Source: an uncultured Pleurocapsa sp.
GTDB lineage: Bacteria; Cyanobacteriota; Cyanobacteriia; Cyanobacteriales; Xenococcaceae
Assembly: GCA_937884735.1 (NCBI GenBank)
Contig: CAKZYI010000502.1
Location: 1-7,524, forward strand
Length of the DNA stretch: 7,524 nucleotides
Direction of reading: 5' to 3'
Under the pieces are notes generated by a model. The model was not told where the DNA came from, searched no databases, and saw only the letters and a list, made by a program, of their open reading frames with translations. Position 1 is the first letter of the stretch, and each line of letters begins with the position of its first letter. Of the stretch, positions 1 through 5,681 are shown one piece after another. A program made the translations under genes and the position numbers.

Positions 1-1385
1 AACTCAACTTCGTTTTTGAGTCTTCCTGTAGTGTATCCAGGGATATCGAATTCGACTTTGTCTTCTATACCAAGTTTTTGCAGATCTTTATAGTAGTCTA
101 GAGGATCGATTCTACGCATTACTTTGATCATGCCAACATTACTAGAATATTGCAGGATTTGAGGTAGGGTTAGTTCACCTCTCGCACCTTTTTTCAAAAA
201 GTCGTGGTTGCGTACTAAAGCATCTTTGATTTGAATTTCTCCTGTGTCATCAAAAGTGTCGTGGGGAGAAATTACACCAGCATCTAAAGCTAAAGCAATA
301 TTAATCGGCTTAAATGTAGATCCAGGCTCGTATAAGTCAGTAACTGCCCAATTTTTAAAAACGCTAAAGTCTTCATATTTATAGTAAGTATTGGGATCGT
401 AAGTAGGCTCGGATACTAAAGCGGCGATCGCTCCATCTCGCACGTCCATTACAATTACAGTTCCCCGTTTTGCATCATATTCTTTCATCTGCTTTTCTAA
501 AGCATTACGAGCAATTTGCTGCAGGCGAAGATCGATGGTTAGCTGCAGGCGAAGATCGTCAAAATTAAACATTGGTTGCGATCGCTCTAAATCTCCTGGA
601 TGAAATACGGCTTTGTTGTTGCTAAAGCTACGCTTCATTTTCCAGCTAATAGGATCTCGTTCTAATAGTTTATTTTGGGTATATTCTACTCCTGCTTGAG
701 GAGTTCGGCTACTGTCTAGATTAACGTATCCCGTTACTTCGGCTGCCATTTCTCGATGGGGATAGAAGCGGGTATAGTTTTGCTTTAGATCCAAGCCATC
801 AATTTTCATGGCTGCAATTTTTTCTTTGACTGATTCTGGTAGATCTCCTGCTAAACGAATTCCCCAGTCTTGCTGGTTAAATACTGCCAAATATTCTTCT
901 GGAGTTTTACCTCCGATGATACTTGATAATTCTTGAGCAATTTCTTCTGCGGGTACTGGTTGAGAATTTCTCTTAAACAAATGATGATGAACGTATTGAG
1001 TGTAAGTAATGCGATCGGTTGCTAAGACATTTTGATCTCGATCTACTATTTGACGGCGAGGAATGTAAAAACTTAGTTTTGCTGTCTGTTGATCTTGAGC
1101 TATCTGTGTTAGTCTTTTTCCTTTGGGAGCTTGTTCGTAAACAATTATCGGATTTACGATCTGTAAATAGTAAAGTCTGGCTGCTAATCCAATTGTTCCC
1201 AACAACAATACTCCCCAGACCAAAAACAAACGTAATAATAAACCCTGTTTGGGTTTAGTGGATTGAACCTTGGTTGATTTTAATTTATGTTTTTTTGAAG
1301 ATGGTAAGCGATTAAATCTAGTATCTTTCGCCTTTTTTTGATTTTTTCTTGATTGGAGAGGGAGTTTGAATCTAGATCTAGTCAT
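1..1385 (-). CDS. ftsI: Class B penicillin-binding protein FtsI (PBP3-type septal transpeptidase), C-terminus outside window
   Basis: Cross-links peptidoglycan during septation as a D,D-transpeptidase anchored in the cytoplasmic membrane, with its catalytic domain in the periplasm. The first 461 codons are present. A very basic cytoplasmic tail (residues 1-47) is followed by one membrane segment (about 49-76) and the PBP dimerisation region with the R-R-x-I-x-D-R box near 110-116. The transpeptidase domain begins near 280. The catalytic tetrad STFK is at 356-359 (nucleophile Ser356) and the SxN motif is SSN at 414-416; the KTG motif would lie beyond the window edge. The start is the ATG at 1383-1385. 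TAA lies two codons upstream in frame, so no earlier start is possible, and no Shine-Dalgarno is evident. The FtsL-like gene 273 bp upstream on the same strand favours FtsI over the elongation PBP2 (MrdA), which has the same architecture. The reading frame is intact throughout. Confidence 0.93.
   Translation of the reverse strand, partial: MTRSRFKLPLQSRKNQKKAKDTRFNRLPSSKKHKLKSTKVQSTKPKQGLLLRLFLVWGVLLLGTIGLAARLYYLQIVNPIIVYEQAPKGKRLTQIAQDQQTAKLSFYIPRRQIVDRDQNVLATDRITYTQYVHHHLFKRNSQPVPAEEIAQELSSIIGGKTPEEYLAVFNQQDWGIRLAGDLPESVKEKIAAMKIDGLDLKQNYTRFYPHREMAAEVTGYVNLDSSRTPQAGVEYTQNKLLERDPISWKMKRSFSNNKAVFHPGDLERSQPMFNFDDLRLQLTIDLRLQQIARNALEKQMKEYDAKRGTVIVMDVRDGAIAALVSEPTYDPNTYYKYEDFSVFKNWAVTDLYEPGSTFKPINIALALDAGVISPHDTFDDTGEIQIKDALVRNHDFLKKGARGELTLPQILQYSSNVGMIKVMRRIDPLDYYKDLQKLGIEDKVEFDIPGYTTGRLKNEVE
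518..558. repeat. 17-bp direct repeat, 24-bp period, inside ftsI
   Basis: GCTGCAGGCGAAGATCG occurs at 518-534 and again, identical, at 542-558. On the coding strand the 24-bp period equals eight codons, so the protein repeats D-L-R-L-Q twice around L-T-I just before the transpeptidase domain (residues about 277-289). The L-T-I-D-x-R-L-Q segment is ordinary for the family. The exact nucleotide identity of the two halves, and not the protein motif, is the unusual part. Confidence 0.8.
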
Positions 1386-1658
1386 AAATTAAGCCATGAG
1401 TTATTTGGCGTTTAAATCATTATTAATAGCAAGTTTATCTGAGTATTTAAAAACAAAATATTTTAGGCAAGTTCAATATATTCCCTGCCATACTATATAT
1501 AAATTTATTTCTTGATGAACTAAAATATATTTTCAATTTTTTGAATAATATATGGTTGAGCTAAAAGCGATGATGAAGTAATTTCAAAACATCTCCTTTA
1601 GCCTAAAAATGGGCTTTTGTAGTAAGTTCATCGGTGTTTTGAGAGACATGAGCAATAA
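1386..1658. other. AT-rich spacer between the FtsL-like gene and ftsI
   Basis: This 273-bp stretch contains no open frame of useful size on either strand. It is strongly AT-rich, with runs such as TATATATAAATTTATT near 1494-1510. Small hairpins can be drawn: TTCAA/TTGAA at 1532-1545 with a TTTT loop, and AGCC/GGCT at 1600-1615. Neither is followed by a T-run in the minus direction, so neither makes a good terminator for the upstream gene. ftsI may have its own promoter here, but I could not pick a convincing -35/-10 pair. Confidence 0.5.
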
Positions 1659-2174
1659 TCAATATCCCAAACTACTATGCTTGATATTAACAACTTCCAC
1701 TCTGTCAGATTTGTTTTCTAAACTATTTTTAAGCTTGACTTTTGCTGGATAGACAAACACAGCAGATTCTGGTTTGGAAATAGAAAGACGGTTATCTCTG
1801 CTAGCTTCGTGAGCAATTTGATACTTGATTTTTTCGTTAATTGCAGTCAGCTCTCTTTCCTGACGTTGCAAGTTTTCTAAATTACGATATTCTTGACTCC
1901 AAAGTTCGGGTATTTGGACGGTAGAAGTATATAAACCGATACTAGCTGCCATAGAAACTAAAGCTAAACCAAAAGAACCTTTTTGCAATAAGGATAGGAT
2001 ATGAAGATTTTTAGGTAGTCTATTTTGTTGAGGAAAACTGCGACTCTTAACTACTTTTTTAAGCTGTCCTTGTTTTTGATTAGCTAGTTTTTGATTACGA
2101 TTTTGTTTTGGCTGTAATTGTGGTTTTGGAACGTAGTATTGAGTTTCAAAAGCTGGTTTGCGAAGAGCAGACAT
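1659..2174 (-). CDS. Small bitopic coiled-coil membrane protein, candidate FtsL-type divisome subunit
   Basis: A 171-residue protein with no catalytic motif. Residues 1-60 are basic and Gln/Asn/Lys-rich, consistent with a cytoplasmic tail. Residues about 66-86 form one hydrophobic membrane segment. Residues about 92-125 are a charged heptad-like helix with L/I/A spacing, a probable coiled coil, and a short polar tail ends in SSLGY. A basic tail, one membrane helix and a periplasmic coiled coil is the FtsL/DivIC plan, and the gene lies directly upstream of ftsI on the same strand, the usual ftsL position. FtsL proteins are recognised mainly by topology and location because their sequences diverge strongly, so the role is inferred. 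The ATG at 2172-2174 is preceded by AAGGAG at proper spacing, which settles the start. FtsB or another division-associated protein is possible. Confidence in the gene is high; confidence in the FtsL role is about 0.55. Confidence 0.85.
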   Translation of the reverse strand: MSALRKPAFETQYYVPKPQLQPKQNRNQKLANQKQGQLKKVVKSRSFPQQNRLPKNLHILSLLQKGSFGLALVSMAASIGLYTSTVQIPELWSQEYRNLENLQRQERELTAINEKIKYQIAHEASRDNRLSISKPESAVFVYPAKVKLKNSLENKSDRVEVVNIKHSSLGY

Positions 2175-2360
2175 ATAATTATCTCCTTTTTGTCAGGAAG
2201 TCGTTGGGCGAATTTTAACTCATATTTGAAAAAATGATAAGAGTACTTTGACAATATTAATAGTGAATTACAAAAAGCCATAAATTTTTAACAGCATATT
2301 CAACCGTGTTTTTGTAGTATAAAAAAGAATTAATTAATATTATCCAGATTTAAAAACATA
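2175..2360. promoter_or_regulatory. Divergent intergenic region between the FtsL-like gene and nadK
   Basis: The two genes are transcribed away from this 186-bp AT-rich spacer, so promoters for both directions should lie here. On the plus strand TAGTATAAA (2315-2323) could be a -10 for nadK, but no -35 sits at 16-18 bp; the nearest TTAACA (2288-2293) is 21 bp from TAGTAT. On the minus strand a TTGTCA about 75 bp before the ATG lacks a clear partner. The region is supported by gene orientation; the exact sites are not. A 65-codon minus-strand frame across it has no support as a gene. Confidence 0.45.
2183..2188 (-). promoter_or_regulatory. Shine-Dalgarno of the FtsL-like gene
   Basis: On the minus strand AAGGAG lies eight bases before the ATG at 2174-2172. 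It is the only strong ribosome-binding site seen in the window (ftsI and nadK show none) and it fixes the start of the 171-residue protein. Confidence 0.75.
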
Positions 2361-3281
2361 GTGGAACTAAAACGCGCAATTATTGCCTATAAAGCAGGGT
2401 CTAAAAACAGCAAGCAGTGGGCAGAAAAATGCGCTAAAGAGTTGGAGGCTCTCAATTGTCAAGTTTTGATCGGGCCCAGTGGAATCAAAGATAATCCTTA
2501 TCCTGTTTTTTTGGCATCTTCTACAGTCAATATAGATTTAGCCGTAGTATTGGGGGGAGACGGTACGATTTTAGCAGCCGCCAGAAATTTAGCCCCTGAA
2601 GGAATACCTATATTGGCGGTAAATGTTGGGGGACACCTGGGTTTTTTGACCGAACCCTTTGAATTGTTTAAAGATACTGAGGCAATTTGGCAACGTTTGA
2701 GCAGCGATCGCTATGCAGTGCAAAAGCGCATGATGTTACAAGCCCAACTATACGAAGAGGAAGGCTCTGGCTTAAATCCAGTAGGCGATCGCTTTTACTG
2801 TCTCAATGAAATGTGTATTAAACCCGCCAGCATAGATCGCATGCCCACTTCTATCCTAGAGCTAGAAGCGGACGGGCAGGTAGTAGATCAATATAGTGGA
2901 GATGGCTTGATAGTTGCTACTCCCACAGGCTCTACAGGGTACACGGTGTCGGCAAATGGTCCCATACTACATCCAGGAATGTGGGCGATCGCCATTACAC
3001 CAATCTCTCCCCTAAGTCTTTCTGGTCGTCCTTTGGTATTGCCCCCTGGTAATGTAGTAGGAGTTCGTCCTATAAGAGATTATGATTTAAATACGAAGCT
3101 ATGGACAGATGGGGCTTTGGGAACAACAATTTGGCCTGGTCAAAGAGTTTTAATCAAAATGGCTAATTGTCAAGCTCATTTTATTATCCTCAGAAAAAGC
3201 TATTCTTTCTATGAAACTCTTAGGGAAAAACTCCAGTGGGCTGGAACTAGGGTACATTATGAAGATAAAGAAAAAAGCTGA
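2361..3281 (+). CDS. nadK: NAD(+) kinase
   Basis: Phosphorylates NAD+ to NADP+ using ATP or polyphosphate, in the cytoplasm. It is the only route to NADP, the electron acceptor of photosynthesis. The family motifs are all present: GGDGT at residues 65-69 (G65, G66, D67), the NE pair at 149-150, GDG at 180-182, and the T-P-T-G-S-T-G-Y nucleotide loop at 187-194. At 306 residues the protein is complete and matches the usual length of the long bacterial form. The start is GTG with no visible Shine-Dalgarno; it is chosen because the next residues, E-L-K-R-A-I-I-A-Y, match how these cyanobacterial proteins begin. It ends on TGA. Cyanobacteria commonly carry two NAD kinases and I cannot say which paralogue this is. 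No co-directional operon partner lies upstream; the MscS gene follows in the same direction after a short gap. Confidence 0.96.
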   Translation: MELKRAIIAYKAGSKNSKQWAEKCAKELEALNCQVLIGPSGIKDNPYPVFLASSTVNIDLAVVLGGDGTILAAARNLAPEGIPILAVNVGGHLGFLTEPFELFKDTEAIWQRLSSDRYAVQKRMMLQAQLYEEEGSGLNPVGDRFYCLNEMCIKPASIDRMPTSILELEADGQVVDQYSGDGLIVATPTGSTGYTVSANGPILHPGMWAIAITPISPLSLSGRPLVLPPGNVVGVRPIRDYDLNTKLWTDGALGTTIWPGQRVLIKMANCQAHFIILRKSYSFYETLREKLQWAGTRVHYEDKEKS

Positions 3282-3345
3282 TTACTTAAACTTTGCCAGC
3301 CATAATACTTTTTGATACGACCAAGGGAATTTGAGACAATAAAAT

Positions 3346-3495
3346 ATGTATTCTAAAAATATTCAACGAGTAAAATACTATTGATTCATTTGCTGGAAAA
3401 AACTTTCTAAGCTATTATTAGCAGCTATTACGACTGTCACGATCTTAATTTTAAATACTAATCCAGGGCTGACTCAATCAGAGTTTAATCCCTTT
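3346..3495 (+). other. Orphaned 5' coding end of the MscS gene: signal peptide with an in-frame TGA
   Basis: The frame of the downstream channel gene stays open back to 3385 and encodes a textbook signal peptide: K-K-L-S-K, then a hydrophobic core L-L-L-A-A-I-T-T-V-T-I-L-I-L, then a polar stretch ending in G-L-T-Q-S. No ATG, GTG or TTG in frame lies between the TGA at 3382-3384 and the signal peptide; ATT at 3388 is the only marginal option. Beyond that TGA the same frame has an ATG at 3346-3348, giving M-Y-S-K-N-I-Q-R-V-K-Y-Y before the stop. The simplest reading is an original start at 3346 and one sense codon (for example TGG) now reading TGA. An alternative is a start at TTG 3381 in another frame plus one extra A in the six-A run at 3397-3402. 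Confidence 0.6.
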
Positions 3496-5142
3496 TTGGG
3501 GGATATTAAATTTGAGGATTTGAATATTTATACAGATCCTAGTATTCCTAAAGCACCAGTAGTTGTTGATGGTAGAAATATATTCTCGGTGGGTAAAGTT
3601 GGTACTAATACTGCAGGAGAAAGGGCGAATTTAATCCATCAAGAATTAATGGATGCAATCAAAAGCAAAAGTTTTTCTGGAGTAGTTATCGAAGAATTAG
3701 AGAGACTTCAAGTATTATATTTGGAGTTTAACAAGTCTTCTGAAAGCGACTTGGATGAATTAACAGAATTGACTCCAATTCAAGACCGCCGCTATTTGTT
3801 TACCATCACTAAAGAAGATACAATCGGCAAAAAGTCTAACCGCGAAACCGCAATCGACCTCAAACAAGAAATAGAAACAGCGATCGCCAGAGGAAAAAAA
3901 GAAAGGAGTGGGGGATATCTTCAACGCCAAGGACTTTTTACTGCGGTATTGCTGGTGTTGGCATTGTTTGGGACAAGGCTCTTGAATCAATTGCAAACTT
4001 ATCCCCTTAGACAAGCTATTCAAAAAATTATCCCAGGATTACCGAGCAACACTAGTTCCCAGCCTTCTAATCTAACCACCTTATTTCGTCTCAAACTAGG
4101 TTTTGCTCAATTCATTCTGTGGATTGGAACGGCTTTTGTGATTTTTAGTCTTTTTCCCTGGACAAGACACATACTATATTTGCTTTATAGCATAGTAGCC
4201 GTCACCTTTAATAGGTCTATTTTAAATTTTGGTGGAGATGATTTTTCAATTATTGAGCTGCTAGTTTTTGTTGGTTTATTGATTGGAGCAATTATCGCCA
4301 GTAGCTACATAGCAGATCTTTTGCGTACCAAGATTTTGCAAGTCACTAGAATGACTAGAGGTTCGCAAGAAATTATTTCTATTATTACTAAATACGGTTT
4401 TATTGCCTTGGCAACAATAATCTTACTCCAGGCTTATGGTTTAGACCTTAGCTCTTTAACTGTAATTGGTGGTGCGTTGGGTGTAGGTATTGGTTTTGGT
4501 TTGCAAGATATCGCCCGCAACTTCGCCAGTGGAATTGTATTGTTATTTGAGCGTTCTGTTCAGGTAGGAGATTTTATTCAAATAGGAAGTCATTTAGGAG
4601 TAGTAGAAGAAGTAAGAACTCGTAGCATTGTCCTCAAAACTTTGGATCGGGTTTCAATTATTGTGCCTAACTCTCGTCTTCTGGAGGAAGAAGTGATTAA
4701 TTGGAATCATCGCAGAAGCGTTTCTCGTTTGCATTTACCCATTGGGGTCGCTTATGGTTCAGATGTGAAAAGAGTCAAAGCTGCTTTACTACAGGCAGCA
4801 GAAGAACACCTAGAAGTATTACGTAATCCATCACCCCAAGTGTTTTTTACCGAATTTGGCGACAGTTCGCTTAATTTTGAGTTATTAGTTTGGACATCCG
4901 ATCCCAGTCGTCAAGCACCTCTAAAAAGCGACTTATGTTTTCGTATTGAAGAAATTTTCCGCGAACAACAGATAGACATTCCCTTTCCTCAAAGAGATAT
5001 CAATATTGCCCCAGACGGAGTACCTATCAAGCTGCCACAACAACTAGAAGGGCATCTCCTTTATTTGTTAAAGGGGCTAGTTTCTCAGCAATACACTAGT
5101 AATAAGGGTAATGGTGGGCAAAATGTAGGCAAAAGAAAATAA
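3496..5142 (+). CDS. MscS-family mechanosensitive ion channel (probably 5'-truncated frame)
   Basis: Opens under membrane tension to release solutes at osmotic downshift. Counting from the TTG at 3496: residues 1-135 are an extracytoplasmic domain with P-V-V-V-D-G-R-x-I-F, resembling the N-terminal domain of cyanobacterial MscS-like proteins. Membrane segments follow near 146-163, 203-221, 225-238, 252-273 and 297-313. The pore helix is at 321-352, rich in Gly/Ala (G-G-A-L-G-V-G-I-G-F-G-L-Q-D), the MscS hallmark. The beta domain (V-G-D-F-I, V-P-N-S at 389-392) runs to about 405, and the C-terminal alpha/beta domain ends in I-P-F-P-Q-R-D-I at 495-502. The TTG start has no ribosome-binding site and begins after the signal peptide encoded just upstream, so it is almost certainly not the ancestral start. 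If translated only from here, membrane insertion of the N-terminal domain would be altered. It ends on TAA inside a hairpin. Confidence 0.9.
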   Translation: MGDIKFEDLNIYTDPSIPKAPVVVDGRNIFSVGKVGTNTAGERANLIHQELMDAIKSKSFSGVVIEELERLQVLYLEFNKSSESDLDELTELTPIQDRRYLFTITKEDTIGKKSNRETAIDLKQEIETAIARGKKERSGGYLQRQGLFTAVLLVLALFGTRLLNQLQTYPLRQAIQKIIPGLPSNTSSQPSNLTTLFRLKLGFAQFILWIGTAFVIFSLFPWTRHILYLLYSIVAVTFNRSILNFGGDDFSIIELLVFVGLLIGAIIASSYIADLLRTKILQVTRMTRGSQEIISIITKYGFIALATIILLQAYGLDLSSLTVIGGALGVGIGFGLQDIARNFASGIVLLFERSVQVGDFIQIGSHLGVVEEVRTRSIVLKTLDRVSIIVPNSRLLEEEVINWNHRRSVSRLHLPIGVAYGSDVKRVKAALLQAAEEHLEVLRNPSPQVFFTEFGDSSLNFELLVWTSDPSRQAPLKSDLCFRIEEIFREQQIDIPFPQRDINIAPDGVPIKLPQQLEGHLLYLLKGLVSQQYTSNKGNGGQNVGKRK

Positions 5143-5162
5143 TGATATTATTATTTTCTTTT
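5131..5162 (+). terminator. AT-only 13-bp perfect hairpin at the end of the MscS gene
   Basis: AAAAGAAAATAAT (5131-5143) pairs perfectly with ATTATTTTCTTTT (5150-5162) around the loop GATATT. The stem contains the last three codons and the TAA stop. Each stem arm has only one G or C, so thermodynamic stability is modest. The T-rich descending arm and further T-rich sequence after it (5170-5180) would suit intrinsic termination. There is no convergent neighbour close by, so its action in the minus direction is unclear. Confidence 0.45.
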
Positions 5163-5282
5163 CTCACTAAACTTTTTTCTTACCAAACTTTGATGTTGTC
5201 TGAGTTATGAGGGTTTTAACTACAGCAAAAAACATTCATGCAAACAAACTAAGTAGGTAAGCAAAATTATTTATATAACAGC

Positions 5283-5310
5283 AATAAGTAATAAGTAATA
5301 AGTAATAAGT
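5283..5310. repeat. Heptanucleotide tandem repeat, four copies of AATAAGT
   Basis: Four perfect head-to-tail copies of the 7-mer AATAAGT with no interruption. Short tandemly repeated repetitive (STRR) heptamers are a known feature of several cyanobacterial genomes; membership in a named STRR class is not claimed. The copies contain TAA in every frame on the plus strand, so they are not coding there. Confidence 0.9.
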
Positions 5311-5392
5311 ATTGATTTATCAGCTTTTACAGATTATTTTGTGGTTACTTTATTTAAGCCTCAATCTACTAGTTTTTGTATCTTGCTTTAAA

Positions 5393-5420
5393 CGCCCGAA
5401 GTGCGATCGCGCTTTTGGCG
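5393..5420. repeat. Hairpin built around a HIP1 palindrome
   Basis: The 28 bases fold into CGCC/GGCG at the base, one C-T mismatch, then a seven-pair upper stem (two G-T wobbles) and a GATC loop. The upper part is the HIP1 octamer at 5403-5410. It is the most GC-rich spot of the spacer. No T-run follows in either direction, so it is not an obvious intrinsic terminator; a structured 3' end or a small dispersed palindrome is possible. Confidence 0.55.
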
Positions 5421-5477
5421 AGTATTAATCTGCAATAATTTAGCTCAGATTATAAATCTTTGATTAGGATTTGCATC

Positions 5478-5503
5478 TGGGCTATAGATATAGATATAGC
5501 CCA
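5478..5503. repeat. 9-bp perfect inverted repeat over a TAGATA tandem core
   Basis: TGGGCTATA (5478-5486) pairs with TATAGCCCA (5495-5503) around the 8-base loop GATATAGA. The loop and the stem edges together form a TATAGA-type tandem run. No T-tract follows in either direction. Function unknown. Confidence 0.6.
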
Positions 5504-5592
5504 TTCGGAATACTTGAACAAGTTCATGTACAGCATTACATATTAAGGTTAGGACGTTTTGAATCCAGAACAGATGCTATCTAATTACTTTT

Positions 5593-5659
5593 ATCCTTCA
5601 TCTTTTATGCCCTAAAGGATTTCCTCTGGTCACGAAGCGGTATACTTTAGGACATCCTT
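5593..5659. repeat. Palindrome-rich block, probable dispersed repeat
   Basis: Two interlocked sets of complementary words occur within 67 bp: ATCCTT (5593-5598) and ATCCTT (5654-5659) each complement AAGGAT (5615-5620), and CCTAAAG (5611-5617) complements CTTTAGG (5645-5651). Between them lie GGTCACGAAGCGG and the palindrome GTATAC (5640-5645). This word set resembles the small palindromic repeats scattered through intergenic DNA of some cyanobacteria, but that is recollection and copies elsewhere in the genome were not checked. It lies just downstream of the GT2 gene. Confidence 0.4.
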
Positions 5660-5681
5660 ACGAAAAGGTGATAAAGCATTA

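Larger units (their letters stand above)
424..5410. repeat. HIP1 octamer GCGATCGC, seven scattered sites
   Basis: Perfect GCGATCGC copies lie at 424-431 and 578-585 (ftsI), 2704-2711, 2785-2792 and 2985-2992 (nadK), 3880-3887 (MscS gene) and 5403-5410 (spacer). About one per kilobase is far above chance for AT-rich DNA and is the classic over-represented palindrome of cyanobacteria. None occurs in the FtsL-like gene or in the visible part of the GT2 gene. Confidence 0.9.
5143..5681. other. Non-coding 539-bp region between convergent genes, rich in small repeats
   Basis: No convincing gene on either strand. The MscS gene and the GT2 gene converge here, so both 3' ends lie in it. It contains, in order, the AT hairpin (to 5162), a heptamer tandem repeat (5283-5310), a hairpin with a HIP1 site at its tip (5393-5420), a 9-bp inverted repeat (5478-5503), and a palindrome-rich block near 5593-5659. 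A last small hairpin, TGATAA/TTATCA (5669-5684), overlaps the stop codon of the GT2 gene. No RNA gene was recognised. Confidence 0.6.

Noticed and set aside
1019..1258. 79-codon plus-strand frame
   Set aside because: Lies antisense inside ftsI, which has all expected motifs; no ribosome-binding site or recognisable protein.
1600..1615. AGCC/GGCT hairpin followed by TTTT as a terminator of the FtsL-like gene
   Set aside because: Only four pairs, and the T-run is on the plus strand, opposite to transcription of both adjacent genes.
2084..2281. 65-codon minus-strand frame overlapping the FtsL-like gene start
   Set aside because: Overlaps a better-supported gene with a strong Shine-Dalgarno; low-complexity product from spacer sequence.
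3382..3384. TGA read as a sense codon (recoding or selenocysteine)
   Set aside because: nadK and the GT2 gene end on TGA at expected lengths, and a signal peptide n-region is no place for selenocysteine; mutation or base error is simpler.
3397..3402. Programmed slippage at the six-A run in the MscS leader
   Set aside because: The run is too short for efficient transcriptional slippage and lacks a typical slippery heptamer with a downstream structure; kept only as a possible indel site.
3760..4023. 87-codon minus-strand frame
   Set aside because: Antisense shadow of the MscS gene, Cys/Phe/Ser-rich with no family resemblance.
5515..5526. TGAAC-AA-GTTCA as a possible LexA/SOS box
   Set aside because: The GAAC/GTTC half-sites are 2 bp apart, not the 4 bp of the Bacillus-type box, it does not fit the cyanobacterial pattern, and no promoter or gene start is near.
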